Assembly (NCBI GenBank): GCA_027487735.1
Contig: JAIYDA010000117.1
Span: 22,014-86,013 of the forward strand
Source: Planctomycetaceae bacterium
GTDB taxonomy: Bacteria; Planctomycetota; Phycisphaerae; Phycisphaerales; UBA1924
Direction of reading: 5' to 3'
DNA length: 64,000 bases
This document shows positions 1-9,345 of the stretch, piece after piece. A program made the translations under genes and the position numbers. The notes under the pieces are model-generated. The model had not been told where the DNA came from and did no database searches. It worked only from the letters and a program-made list of their open reading frames with translations. Each line of letters begins with the position of its first letter. Within the stretch, counting starts at the first letter, position 1.

Positions 1-1
1 G

Positions 2-130
2 CTCGCGGGCGGCCCGTGCAGCGAGGGCAACACCTGCAACGACATCGACTTCAACAACGACGGGCTCTTTCCGGCTGATGATGATCTGGTTGCCTTCCTC
101 CGCGTGCTCGCGGGGGGAAGCTGCAACTGA
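2..130 (+). CDS. C-terminal end of a secreted GC-type dockerin-like protein (partial)
   Basis: Only the last 42 codons of this gene lie in the window; its 5' part is outside. The visible peptide has the motif CNDIDFNNDGLFPADDDL and ends in LRVLAGGSCN. This Asp/Asn-rich EF-hand-like loop followed by GG-x-C is the C-terminal tail of many secreted Phycisphaerae proteins, the GC-type dockerin-like tail, presumed to act in sorting or anchoring at the cell surface. The function of the main body cannot be told. The tail is the best lineage marker in the window. Confidence 0.75.
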   Translation, partial: LAGGPCSEGNTCNDIDFNNDGLFPADDDLVAFLRVLAGGSCN

Positions 131-377
131 GCGGCGGGCAAGCAGTGTGCGCGGGTTGAATCGTGCCCTGTTCGGCTCGTGCCCCGGTTGAATCTCGCTC
201 GGGTCGGGCGGGGTGTGCTCGGAGCTGAAAGCTCGTGCTACGGGCACGGCGCGGCTCGGGCGCGAGGGGTGTGGCAACACACCGGGTGCCGAGAGCACAA
301 GCGAGACGCCTGTTCCACCAGCCAGCTGTTCCACCGGCTACCTAAGTGACCAACCCGCGTCCGCCCCCACTCCCGCG

Positions 378-1895
378 TCACGGCTTCTTGATTGCCTCTT
401 CCACCTTTGCTGCATCGGGGTCTACTTTCGCGTTGACCGCCTCCAGCTTCGCAAGTTCACCCTCGACGAGCTTGGTGAGCGTCGCTTCGAGATACTCCAC
501 GCTCTGCCTGGGCGTGGCACGCGTCACGCCCGGGGGTGGCATGAGGCCTGTGCCGCCCCACACCACTTTGCCGTCGGCACCGACGACGTAGAACGTCGGA
601 AAGCCGCCAACCTTGAACGCGTCGACGTATGGGCCGGCTTCGAGCAGCAGGTCATAGGTGTAGTTGTTCTGCTTCTTGAATGCCACCGGATCGGCGTTGG
701 GGGCACGCTCATAGTTAAAGCCCACCACCGCGACGGGCTTGCCCTTGAACTTGTCGTGCACGCGCTGCAGCGCGGGCATCGCAGCTCGGCATGGTGGGCA
801 CCACGTGCCCCACACGTCCACCACCATCACCTTGCCCTCGTAGGTCTTGTTCGTCACCACGTCGCCCTTGGGGTTTTTGAGGCTGAACTCGGGCAGGGGT
901 GTGCCCGCCGTGAGCGTGCCGGGCTCGTGGGGCCACGTGACGCCGTGGGGCTTGCTGCCCGCGCGGCCTGCCTGGCCGCCACCCTCGCCGCCCTCATCTT
1001 CCGCGCCTTTCGTGCCGCCGCCCAGTTTGCCGCCCTTCTCGCGGCCCGAGCCGCCCGATGCGCTGCCTCCGCGGGTGCGGACGGCGTAGCCATCGGGCGT
1101 GGCGGGGGAGAAGTCCATCGCAGTGGCTTCGTCGTTGATCTTCAGGCCCTCGAGCGTGAGCACGCGCGTGAAGCGCTTGCCCCCCGGTGCCTCCTGCACG
1201 CGCTCGATGCGGCGGACGAGGGCGCCCTGATCTTGCACCGCGAGCACCACGATCTCGCGCGGGCGGCCATCGTCCTTCTCGCCCGCTTTCAGCGGGGGCG
1301 TCTGCACGAGCTCGAGCAGCGTGCACTCAGCACCATCGATCGTCACCTTGCCCAGCACGCGCGTGCCGCGCGGTGCATCGAGCTCATCGCTGCCCAGCAC
1401 CTCCCACGGCACAAACTGCCCGGCATCTTGCTGCACAAAGAAGCTGCGAACATCGCTCACCTTCACCAGCGTGCGCTGCGCCACGGCTTTCTCCTTGTGC
1501 CGCAGGCTGCGGGCACTTGCGCCGTCATAGGCGATGTCCACGCCCCGCTTCGCACCCTCGCCCTCGCCCTGGCCTTCCTCGCGCACGGCGATTTTCCAGT
1601 CGCCCACCTGGGCTCGCACGCCCGCGAACGAGGCAGCACGATCCTTCGTGCTCTCGCTGTAGCCTTCGCTGCGCACCACGGCGCGCGCGCTCATCGCTCG
1701 CAGATTGGCGTACGTCGCGCGGACCTTCTCGAGCAGAGCCTTCGCCTCGGCATCGGGCTCGCTCGCTTGCGGGGCTGGCGCGCCCGCCTCTTGAGCGAAC
1801 GACGCGCCAACAAGGGCCCCGCCCTCGCGCGCACCACCGCCCACCAAACCACCGCCGAGCACAACCAGCAAGGCCATTGGCCTGAGTCTTTGCAT
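378..1895 (-). CDS. TlpA-type thioredoxin with N-terminal LolA-like domain
   Basis: Predicted exported thiol-disulfide protein of 505 residues. An N-terminal hydrophobic segment (about residues 7-35) acts as signal or anchor. Residues about 50-275 look like the beta-rich LolA/DUF2092-type domain common in planctomycete redox proteins. A Gly/Lys/Glu-rich linker follows, and the thioredoxin fold covers about 330-485 with the redox motif WCPPC (cysteines 366 and 369) and the cis-Pro region GGFPTFYV. The family reduces or oxidises periplasmic thiols, often in cytochrome c maturation. The ATG at 1895 is chosen because it begins the signal-like segment and has AGGTG upstream; an in-frame start 20 codons earlier is less likely. 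It is convergent with the gene ending at 130 and divergent from the GTPase fusion. Its substrate is unknown. Confidence 0.88.
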   Translation of the reverse strand: MQRLRPMALLVVLGGGLVGGGAREGGALVGASFAQEAGAPAPQASEPDAEAKALLEKVRATYANLRAMSARAVVRSEGYSESTKDRAASFAGVRAQVGDWKIAVREEGQGEGEGAKRGVDIAYDGASARSLRHKEKAVAQRTLVKVSDVRSFFVQQDAGQFVPWEVLGSDELDAPRGTRVLGKVTIDGAECTLLELVQTPPLKAGEKDDGRPREIVVLAVQDQGALVRRIERVQEAPGGKRFTRVLTLEGLKINDEATAMDFSPATPDGYAVRTRGGSASGGSGREKGGKLGGGTKGAEDEGGEGGGQAGRAGSKPHGVTWPHEPGTLTAGTPLPEFSLKNPKGDVVTNKTYEGKVMVVDVWGTWCPPCRAAMPALQRVHDKFKGKPVAVVGFNYERAPNADPVAFKKQNNYTYDLLLEAGPYVDAFKVGGFPTFYVVGADGKVVWGGTGLMPPPGVTRATPRQSVEYLEATLTKLVEGELAKLEAVNAKVDPDAAKVEEAIKKP

Positions 1896-2005
1896 GTGGC
1901 ACCTGCCGTCACCGAGCACAAGAACCCGTCCGAGGCAGCACCGCCCCAGAACCAACCAATTCTAACGCCCCTCAGGGCCCGAAGTTACCGTATCCTTGCT
2001 CTAGC

Positions 2006-3172
2006 ATGCCTCAAACGCTTTCTGTCGCTACTACCGAGTTTGAACGCCTCGACCGCTGCGCAAGCCTGCCGCACCGCCCGCGTGTGCTGCTGGGCAAAAT
2101 GGGGCTCGATGGGCACGATCGCGGGGTGAAGGTGATCGCCCGCGCCCTGCGCGACAGCGGCGTGCACGTGATCTACTCGGGCCTGTGGCAGACGCCCCGG
2201 AGCCTTGCCGTGAGTGCCCGCGATGAAGACTGCGATGTCATCTGTGCGAGCATGATGAGCAACAGCCACCTGGTGCTCGGGCCCAAGCTGGTGACCGACC
2301 TTGCCACGCTGGGCAGGCCCGACCTGCCCGTATACATGGGCGGCATTCTGCCGCAAGAGGACATCCCCAAGCTGCTGCAGGCGGGCGTGGCGAAGTGCTT
2401 CACGACGGGCACGGGCCTGCTCGATATCGTCGAGGCGGTGAAGGGTGCGACCAAGCTCAGGGCGCACACCCTGGGCCAAGGCACCACCCCAGCAGCCCAG
2501 CTCGCCCGCGACATCAGCCTGATGCACGACAACCAGCCCCTCCGAGCCGGGGTGCGCAAGCGCCGCCCGCGGCGCGTCATTGGCGTCACCGGCAGCCCGG
2601 GAGCAGGCAAGAGCACGCTCGTGGCGCAGATGGCCAGCGAGTTCACGCGGCTGAGCAAGTCGGGCGCGGTGGGTTACAGCGGTCGCTGCGGTGTCGTTGC
2701 CTTCGACCCGATGAGCCCCATCACGAGCGGAGCCCTGCTGGGCGACCGCCTGCGGCTGGACATCAACGCCCTGGACGAGAGCGTCTTCTATCGCAGCCTT
2801 AGCATTCGCGGCGAGGACTACCACAGCCTGCCCGAGATCATCGAGCTCGTGGGCGGCGCCTTTGATGGGCCCGACACCATCGACCTGCTGTTCGTCGAAA
2901 CCGTCGGCGCAGGGCAGAACGAGACGCTCATCCGCAACTTTGTCGACAAGACCGCGGTGGTGCTGACGCCCGGCATGGGCGATGCCGTGCAGATGGACAA
3001 GGCGGGCATCTTGGAGATCGCCGACCTGTTCGTGTGCAACAAGGCCGACCATCCTGGCGAGCACGAGCTTGTGCGCGATCTGAAGGATGTCGCGGGGCGT
3101 CGGCAGATTCTGGAGACAATTGCCACGAAGGGCCAGGGCATTCCGGAGTTGCTGGGGACGCTGCTGGCCTAG
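2006..3172 (+). CDS. Cobalamin-binding domain fused to MeaB/ArgK-type GTPase
   Basis: This 388-residue protein joins two units that service acyl-CoA mutases. Residues 25-150 match the B12-binding C-terminal domain of methylmalonyl-CoA mutase, with the cobalamin-coordinating D35-x-H37-x-x-G40 motif. Residues 188-388 are a MeaB-type G domain: Walker A GSPGAGKST (196-204), FDPMSP at about 233-238, ETVGAGQ (298-304) and the base-recognition motif NKAD (345-348). MeaB proteins load and protect the cofactor of the mutase. IcmF enzymes have the same two domains but also carry the catalytic TIM barrel, which is absent here. The stretch VFYRSLSIRGEDYHSL replaces the usual SRG-x-x-GG element of MeaB. 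It probably partners a separate catalytic mutase subunit that is not in this window. Confidence 0.88.
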   Translation: MPQTLSVATTEFERLDRCASLPHRPRVLLGKMGLDGHDRGVKVIARALRDSGVHVIYSGLWQTPRSLAVSARDEDCDVICASMMSNSHLVLGPKLVTDLATLGRPDLPVYMGGILPQEDIPKLLQAGVAKCFTTGTGLLDIVEAVKGATKLRAHTLGQGTTPAAQLARDISLMHDNQPLRAGVRKRRPRRVIGVTGSPGAGKSTLVAQMASEFTRLSKSGAVGYSGRCGVVAFDPMSPITSGALLGDRLRLDINALDESVFYRSLSIRGEDYHSLPEIIELVGGAFDGPDTIDLLFVETVGAGQNETLIRNFVDKTAVVLTPGMGDAVQMDKAGILEIADLFVCNKADHPGEHELVRDLKDVAGRRQILETIATKGQGIPELLGTLLA

Positions 3173-3250
3173 CCTCATCTTGCAGAAAGAGGGGACAGGG
3201 GCTGTTCGAGCCGGAGGCTCGACGCGAAGGCACGCACGGAGGACGTTTGC

Positions 3251-4123
3251 ATGGAAGCACAACACGCCGCGGGCGATGTCGCGCAGGCAAGGCTGCCGCA
3301 GCGCGACAGCGACACGCCAGACCATCCCGCTCCCGCGCAGCCCATCGAAGTGCTTGCGCCAGAGGGCTCCGACCAGTCTTCGCAAGCAACCGCGACGGGG
3401 CAGCATGAGCCCGCGCCGAACGAGCCCGCTACGCAAGATGCCGCGCCGCATGAGGAGCCGGGCGACGCTCCTGCAGCCGTGAACAAGCGCAAACGCCGCT
3501 CGCGCAGCGTGCCCGTGGAAGTGGACATTGAAGCCGCTCGCGCGCTGGTGCCCAAGCTCGAGGCTGTGCTCATCTCATGCGATCGGCCCGTGCAGGCAAC
3601 ACGCATCGCGCAGTTGCTCGGGCTGCTGCCCATGGAGCACGGAGCCGAGGCCGCTGCGAGCGCGGACGTCGCGCTGAGCCAAGCAAGGGAAGAGCACGCG
3701 TGCGCGACGGTTGCCGCCAGCGTGCGCGAGCTGAACCAGCAGCTTGGGGCGAGCGGACGTGCCTTCCGCGTCGAACTTCTGGGCGGGGGCTATCGCGTCA
3801 TGACGCTGCCCGAACATGCAGACGTCGTGAGCAAGCTGCACAAGGCACGCGCGCAAACCAAGCTCAGCCGAGCGGCGGTTGAGACGCTCGCGGTGATCGC
3901 CTATCGCCAGCCCATGACGCGTGCGGAGCTCGAGAGCATCCGCGGCGTGTCGTGCGGCGAGGTGCTGCGCACGCTGGTGGAGCGTCGGCTCGTCACCGTC
4001 AAGGGTCGCGCGGAAGAGCTGGGCAGGCCGCTGATCTATGGCACGACGCCGCAGTTTTTGGAGCACTTCGGGCTCACCAGCATCAAGGACTTGCCCACGG
4101 CAACCGAGGGGCTGACGTCGTAA
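3251..4123 (+). CDS. scpB: Segregation and condensation protein B (ScpB)
   Basis: ScpB is the kleisin-associated winged-helix subunit of the bacterial SMC condensin and acts on the nucleoid in chromosome segregation. The C-terminal two thirds (about residues 95-280) carry the two winged-helix domains, with the family hallmark AVIAYRQPMTRAELESIRGV and the ending GRPLIYGTTPQFLEHFGL. The first ~90 residues are an Ala/Pro/Glu-rich, probably disordered extension that typical ScpB (about 180-200 residues) lacks. The start is the ATG at 3251. The gene lies 84 bp upstream of smc on the same strand, consistent with co-expression. No scpA is visible nearby. Confidence 0.93.
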   Translation: MEAQHAAGDVAQARLPQRDSDTPDHPAPAQPIEVLAPEGSDQSSQATATGQHEPAPNEPATQDAAPHEEPGDAPAAVNKRKRRSRSVPVEVDIEAARALVPKLEAVLISCDRPVQATRIAQLLGLLPMEHGAEAAASADVALSQAREEHACATVAASVRELNQQLGASGRAFRVELLGGGYRVMTLPEHADVVSKLHKARAQTKLSRAAVETLAVIAYRQPMTRAELESIRGVSCGEVLRTLVERRLVTVKGRAEELGRPLIYGTTPQFLEHFGLTSIKDLPTATEGLTS

Positions 4124-4207
4124 CGCGAAGTGACGGCAGCGGGCGAACAGGGCAGACGAAACAACGTGCGCGGGCGGATGGCAACGCACAGCAAGCAAGA
4201 GAGACCT

Positions 4208-7200
4208 ATGCGACTGACAAAACTCACGCTGGCAGGGTTCAAGAGCTTCGCGGACGAGACCGCGTTCGAGTTCGCGCACCCCATCACGGGCGTGGTGGGC
4301 CCCAACGGCTGCGGCAAGAGCAACGTCGTCGATGCCATCAAGTGGGTGCTGGGCGAGCGCAGCAGCAAGAGCCTACGCGGCACCGAGATGACCGACGTGA
4401 TCTTCGCTGGCAGCGCAGGCCGCAAGCCCATGGGCATGGCGAGCGTGAAGCTGACGTTCGACAACCCGGTGTACGAGGCACCAGAAACACCCAGCCCTGC
4501 GCCAGAAGCCTCGACGGAAGCTGGGGCAGAAGGCACGCCCGCACAGCAGCCCCAGCCCTCGCTGGGCACCGTGGGCAAGCGCGGGCTCGCGTATGACGCG
4601 GACGTTGTGGAGATTGAGCGAAGGCTCTATCGCAACGGTGGCAGCGAGTATCTCATCAACGGCAAGCAGGCCCGCCTGAAGGACATCCGCGAGATGTTCA
4701 TGGACACGGGCGTGGGCGCCGACGCCTACTCGATCATCGAGCAGGGCAAGGTCGATGCGATGCTGCTCGCCAGCCCGCAAGAGCGTCGCACCATCTTTGA
4801 AGAAGCGGCGGGCATCGCGAAGTACAAGCAGCGCCGCATCGAAGCGAGCCGGCGGATGGACCGCGCGGATGCGAACCTGAAGATCAGCAAAGAGCAGCTT
4901 GAAAGCACCGAGCGGCGACTGAAGCTCGTGAAGGGGCAAGCCGCGAAGGCACGCAAGTATCAGGAGCTGTCGAGCGAGCTGCGTGCGTGGCGCCTCGCGC
5001 TCGCGTTCGGGCAGTATGACGAACTCGTCACGCGCATCGAGGGGCTCACGAGCCAGCAGCAGGCAGCGAGCGAAGCCCGCGACGCCGCGCACTCGCACCT
5101 CGCGCAGGTGGAGGCGCAGCGCGAGGCGATCGATCAGGATCGCACGGAGAAGACATCGCAGGTGGACGGGGCTGAGCGGGCTCGCATGGCCGCTGAGCAC
5201 GCGCGGCAGCAGTCGGCCCAGCGTCGCAGCATGCTGCAGCGCAGTGTGGATGACGCAGCCCGTGAGCTTGGTTCGCTCGCCGCCTCGCTCGATCGCAGCC
5301 AGCAGGCGAGCGAGGATGGCGAGGTTGCGCTCGTCAGCACGCGCGAACAGATCGCGGCACTGTCGGAACGACTGCAGGATGGCGAGCGGGACCTCGCGGC
5401 GAAGAGCGCGGCCCGATCTGCCGCTGCGAGCGAGCTGGAAGAGAAGCGGCGCACCGCCCAGGAGAAGTTCTCGGCTGCAAGCCGCATCGACCGCGAACGG
5501 GCGCAGCTGACGGCGACGGTGCAGAGCGAGACGCGGCGCGCGGCAAACGTGCGCGAGAACCTGCAGGCCCTCTCACAGCGGCGCGATCGCTTTTCGAGCG
5601 ACCAGCGCACGACGAGTGAGCAGCTCTCAACGATGCGCGACGCAGCGGGAACCGCAAACGCGAGCGTGGGCGAGCTGGAAGGCACGCTCGCATCGCTCGA
5701 AGGGCAACTCAGCGAGCTGAGCAGCGATCGGCGTGCGCAGGCCCAGCGCATGAGCGAGCTGGACCAAGAGCGGGTGCGCGTCGAGAGCCGGTTGCACGCG
5801 CTCCGCGAGCTTGTTGAGAATCGTGCGGGGTTTGCGGAGAGCGTGCGCGAGCTGCTTCGCCGCAAGGATGCTGCGCAGAAGTCTGGCGATGCGACCTTTG
5901 CCTCCGTGCGCGGTGCACTGGCGGATGTCATCCGCGTCGCGGGCTCGGGGGATGGGCAAGCGACTGATGCCACGAGCATTGACCCTCGGCTTGCAGGGCT
6001 TGTCGAGCTGGCACTGGGGCCAGACCTCGACGCGCTGCTGGTGGAGAGCACCGGGGACGTGCCCACGCAGGAGGCACTATCGAGCCTGCCCGGTCGCGTG
6101 GTGTTCTTGCCGCTGCGCGATGAACATGCGGCGGCACGAGCAACGCACACGCAACTGCTTGCGGTGCTTGCAGAGCATGGGCTGCTCGCGAGCGACGCGA
6201 ACCCTGCGGGCGTCGTGCCAATGCGCGGGTTAGTGCAGCCAAAGCGGGATGCCAGCGGGGCTGAACGGGCGGGAGATGAAGCGCTGAATCACGCGATTGA
6301 TCACCAGCTTGATCACCAGCTTGATCACCAGCTTGATCACTTGCTCGACCGCCTGCTGGGTGGCACGCTGCTGGTGCAAGACCTCGCGACGGCGCAGCTG
6401 CTTATTGCGGGCCCGCTCGCGGGCCTCGCGAGCTCGCACTCGCTGCGGTTCATCACGGCGGCGGGCGAGGTGGTGGACAATGCGGGCAGGATCGTGACGG
6501 GACCAACAAGCAAGGGCGAACTCGCGCCGGGCCTTCTGCGCCGGCAGAGCGAAGTGGAAGAGCTCGCTCGCTCGCTCGCAACCACGACGCTGCTAGCAGG
6601 CAAGCAGCGCACGCTGCTTCAAGCGGCAGATGCCGAGAGCGCAGCGCTCTCCGCCCGCATCGCCGAGGCCCGCACGAAGCTTGTGCAGCAGCAGCGGGCT
6701 GCGCAGAGCGCGTCGAGCAATGTCGAACGGCTGGAGCTCGACCTCGCGCGGGTGGGGCGAGAGCTTGCGAGCCTGTCGCAAGATCAGATGCGCCTGGAGC
6801 AGACGCTCGCTGGCATCGAGGGTGAGCTTGCAAAGAACCAGCAGACGATCGAGAGCCTGAGCCGGTTGCACCAGGACCAGATGGAGCAGGCCCGCTCCGC
6901 CGAGAGCGGCTTGCAGGAGCTTGCCCGCAAGAGCGACGGGCTGAACGAGCTTGTGGCAACCGCCCGCGTGCTCGTGGGAACCCTGACGCAGGAACAGGCG
7001 GGCGCTAAGCGCGAGCTCGCGCGCCTGGAGCAGCAGCGCGAGGAAGCCATGCGCCGAATGCGCGATGATCGCGCACGCATCGACCACTTGCAGGCCAGGC
7101 AGGCTGAGCAAGGCGGCGCGATCGCAGCGGCCGAAGCAGAAATCGCAGCCGCAGCAGCGGCAATTGCCGCGAGCAGCGAGCAACTGAGCATCGCGGCGGC

Positions 7201-8722
7201 TGCGCTCGAAGGCGTAAGCGCCCGCGCGACGGAGCTGGCAGCGAGCGTGCAAGCGGCGCGGCAGAAGGCCGCTTCGCTGGAGCGCGATGTGCACAGCCTT
7301 GAGGTGAGCCGGCGTGAGCTGGAGGTGAAGCGCGAAGGGCTGGAAGAGCGCACGATGGCCGACCTGAGCGTGGACATTCGCAGCGAGCTGATGGAGTATC
7401 GCGCGACGCTTGGCCCGATGGAACGGCAGGTGAGCGACGCGATGTTGCTCGGCTTGGGCGACGATGTGCCCGAGGCAGCGAATGAGAGCGAGATGCTCGC
7501 TGTGATCGAAGTGGAAGCGCAGGTGGCATCCGCTTCGACTGACACTCCAACGTCGGTGCCCGCGTCCGTCCTTGCATCGCTCGATGAGGGCGTGAGCGAG
7601 GAAGACGCACCACGTGCCGAGGAAACCGATGCGGCTGCACCCGCTACGCAGACGGTTCTCCAACGCTGGCTCGTGCAGACGCAAGCCGTGCTCGCCACCG
7701 CCGTGCCCGTGGCGCACGCACCCGCGCAGCAGCAGATCGACGATCTGCGCAGCGCGATCACCAAGCTGGGCAACGTGAACATGGAAGCCCTTGAGGAAGA
7801 GCAAACGCTTGAAGGTCAGAACCAGGAGCTCGTGCGGCAAGTGGCAGACCTGGAGGCTGCACGCGAGCAGCTCAGCACGCTCATCGAGCAGCTCAACGCG
7901 GCCTCGCGCGAGCGGTTTGGCGATGTGTTTGGCAAGATCCAGGCTCAGTTTGGTGGCGAGCACGGGATGTATCGCAAGCTGTTTGGTGGCGGACGCGCAG
8001 AGGTGCGGCTCATGCCGCTCGTGAAGGAAGTCGAGCAGCCCGATGGCAGCATCGTGAAGGTCGAGACCGACGAAACCGACCTGCTGGAGAGCGGCATCGA
8101 GGTCATCGCCAAGCCGCCGGGCAAGGAGCCACGCAGCATCAGCCAGCTCTCGGGCGGCGAGAAGACGCTGACCGCGGTCGCGTTGCTCATGAGCATTTTC
8201 CGCAGCAAGCCCAGTTGCTTCTGCGTGCTGGACGAAGTGGACGCAGCCCTCGACGAGGGCAACGTCGGCCGCTTCAACGCGTGCGTGCGAGACTTCACCG
8301 ACCTCAGCCGGTTCATCATCATCACGCACAACAAGCGCACGATGCAGAATGCCGACCACCTCTACGGCGTGACGCAGCAAGAGAAGGGCGTGAGCACGCG
8401 CGTGAGCGTGAAGTTTGAGCAGGTGGGCAAGGACGGTCGCGTCGACGTGAGCCTCAAGCAGCCCTCGGCAATCGCACCGCCCCGCACGCACAGCGAACAC
8501 GAGGAGCGCGACCTTGCAAAGACAGAGGGCGGCGAGGTGGTGGTGTTGCCTCCGGCGAAGGGACGGCGGGCAGCAAAGGCGAAGGGGAAGCAGGCCGTGG
8601 AGGTTGGTGTGACAGCGGGCGAAGCGGAGGGCTCGATCGCGGCTGGCGGCAGCGGGGGCGAGGGAGCAACGAGCGCGACGGGCGTGGCGGCGGCGATGGC
8701 GAAGCTACGCGAGTTGCAGTGA
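4208..8722 (+). CDS. smc: Chromosome segregation ATPase SMC
   Basis: SMC is the ATPase core of condensin. The protein has 1504 residues, about 300 longer than usual. The N-terminal head has Walker A GPNGCGKSN (31-39). Long coiled coils flank a hinge at about 560-760, and the C-terminal head has the ABC signature LSGGE (1314-1318) followed by Walker B VLDEVDAALDE. The extra length comes from a Pro/Glu-rich insertion in the N-terminal head (about residues 92-116), Ala/Glu-rich stretches before the C-terminal head (about 1080-1160), an Ala/Gly-rich tail, and a His/Asp/Gln/Leu tandem repeat at 698-713 in the hinge region. The start is the ATG at 4208 because MRLTKLTLAGFKSF is the canonical SMC N-terminus and AGAGAG precedes it. 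Confidence 0.96.
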   Translation: MRLTKLTLAGFKSFADETAFEFAHPITGVVGPNGCGKSNVVDAIKWVLGERSSKSLRGTEMTDVIFAGSAGRKPMGMASVKLTFDNPVYEAPETPSPAPEASTEAGAEGTPAQQPQPSLGTVGKRGLAYDADVVEIERRLYRNGGSEYLINGKQARLKDIREMFMDTGVGADAYSIIEQGKVDAMLLASPQERRTIFEEAAGIAKYKQRRIEASRRMDRADANLKISKEQLESTERRLKLVKGQAAKARKYQELSSELRAWRLALAFGQYDELVTRIEGLTSQQQAASEARDAAHSHLAQVEAQREAIDQDRTEKTSQVDGAERARMAAEHARQQSAQRRSMLQRSVDDAARELGSLAASLDRSQQASEDGEVALVSTREQIAALSERLQDGERDLAAKSAARSAAASELEEKRRTAQEKFSAASRIDRERAQLTATVQSETRRAANVRENLQALSQRRDRFSSDQRTTSEQLSTMRDAAGTANASVGELEGTLASLEGQLSELSSDRRAQAQRMSELDQERVRVESRLHALRELVENRAGFAESVRELLRRKDAAQKSGDATFASVRGALADVIRVAGSGDGQATDATSIDPRLAGLVELALGPDLDALLVESTGDVPTQEALSSLPGRVVFLPLRDEHAAARATHTQLLAVLAEHGLLASDANPAGVVPMRGLVQPKRDASGAERAGDEALNHAIDHQLDHQLDHQLDHLLDRLLGGTLLVQDLATAQLLIAGPLAGLASSHSLRFITAAGEVVDNAGRIVTGPTSKGELAPGLLRRQSEVEELARSLATTTLLAGKQRTLLQAADAESAALSARIAEARTKLVQQQRAAQSASSNVERLELDLARVGRELASLSQDQMRLEQTLAGIEGELAKNQQTIESLSRLHQDQMEQARSAESGLQELARKSDGLNELVATARVLVGTLTQEQAGAKRELARLEQQREEAMRRMRDDRARIDHLQARQAEQGGAIAAAEAEIAAAAAAIAASSEQLSIAAAALEGVSARATELAASVQAARQKAASLERDVHSLEVSRRELEVKREGLEERTMADLSVDIRSELMEYRATLGPMERQVSDAMLLGLGDDVPEAANESEMLAVIEVEAQVASASTDTPTSVPASVLASLDEGVSEEDAPRAEETDAAAPATQTVLQRWLVQTQAVLATAVPVAHAPAQQQIDDLRSAITKLGNVNMEALEEEQTLEGQNQELVRQVADLEAAREQLSTLIEQLNAASRERFGDVFGKIQAQFGGEHGMYRKLFGGGRAEVRLMPLVKEVEQPDGSIVKVETDETDLLESGIEVIAKPPGKEPRSISQLSGGEKTLTAVALLMSIFRSKPSCFCVLDEVDAALDEGNVGRFNACVRDFTDLSRFIIITHNKRTMQNADHLYGVTQQEKGVSTRVSVKFEQVGKDGRVDVSLKQPSAIAPPRTHSEHEERDLAKTEGGEVVVLPPAKGRRAAKAKGKQAVEVGVTAGEAEGSIAAGGSGGEGATSATGVAAAMAKLRELQ
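6299..6346 (+). repeat. 12-bp tandem repeat in the smc hinge region
   Basis: Three exact copies of GATCACCAGCTT (from 6299, 6311 and 6323) are followed by one diverged copy (6335-6346). In frame they encode repeated D-H-Q-L tetrapeptides (SMC residues 698-713), so copy changes keep the reading frame. Confidence 0.9.
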
Positions 8723-8749
8723 GCTCGCTCGGTCGCCTACGTTGAGATC

Positions 8750-9340
8750 ATGATGCAGCGTGTCTTTGCGGCTTTGTCTGTCGGGTTGGCTGTCGGGTTG
8801 GCTGTCGCGGGCCTGACGGCGTGCGCGGGCAGCGGTGCTGGCTCGGCGGGCGCGCCGCACTCGGTGGCGAAGCCATTTCTCACGCAGTCGTTTGACATGC
8901 TGACAGGCCCGACGTGGAAGGGGACGCTGACGTATCGCAACTACAGCGATGGGCAGTGGGTGACGATTCCGTGCAACGTCCGCATCGCAGCCGAGCACTC
9001 GCCCCAGACGCGTGCGCAGTACACATGGAGCACGAGCTACACGGATGAGCCGCACGCAGATGGCGCGACGTTGGTGACTGTGGACGCAGCGGAGCGGACG
9101 ATCAGCATGGGTGATACGACAGAGCGGATCGTCGCGATGGCGAGCACCCCCGAGAGTTCGGGCTCGCAAACGCAGGTGCTGGTGACGGAGTTTGCGGGCG
9201 AGGACGACGCGCGTCCAGCGACGATTCGCAAGGTATACACCATGGGTGCGAAGGTGCTGAGCGTGCAGAAGCTCGTGCGGTGGGATGGGAGCTCGCGCGA
9301 CTTCATCGAACGGCATGTGTATCGCTGGCATCGCGAGTGA
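8750..9340 (+). CDS. Hypothetical lipoprotein
   Basis: A 196-residue protein with a lipoprotein signal peptide: a hydrophobic segment of about 20 residues ends in the lipobox LTAC (Cys 25), followed by a Gly/Ser-rich linker. The mature part is predicted mostly beta and contains GPTWKGTLTYRNYSDGQW near its N-terminus. I recognise no family, but the layout resembles periplasmic beta-barrel or lipocalin-like proteins that measure bulk properties of a sample. It starts 27 bp after smc and may share its transcript. A second ATG directly follows the first, so the start may be 8753. It is convergent with the DUF167 gene, with 5 bp between stops. Confidence 0.75.
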   Translation: MMQRVFAALSVGLAVGLAVAGLTACAGSGAGSAGAPHSVAKPFLTQSFDMLTGPTWKGTLTYRNYSDGQWVTIPCNVRIAAEHSPQTRAQYTWSTSYTDEPHADGATLVTVDAAERTISMGDTTERIVAMASTPESSGSQTQVLVTEFAGEDDARPATIRKVYTMGAKVLSVQKLVRWDGSSRDFIERHVYRWHRE

Positions 9341-9345
9341 GTTGC

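Noticed and set aside
213..2129. Plus-strand reading frame opposite the TlpA-type gene
   Set aside because: His/Arg/Ala-rich shadow of a gene with a clear thioredoxin motif.
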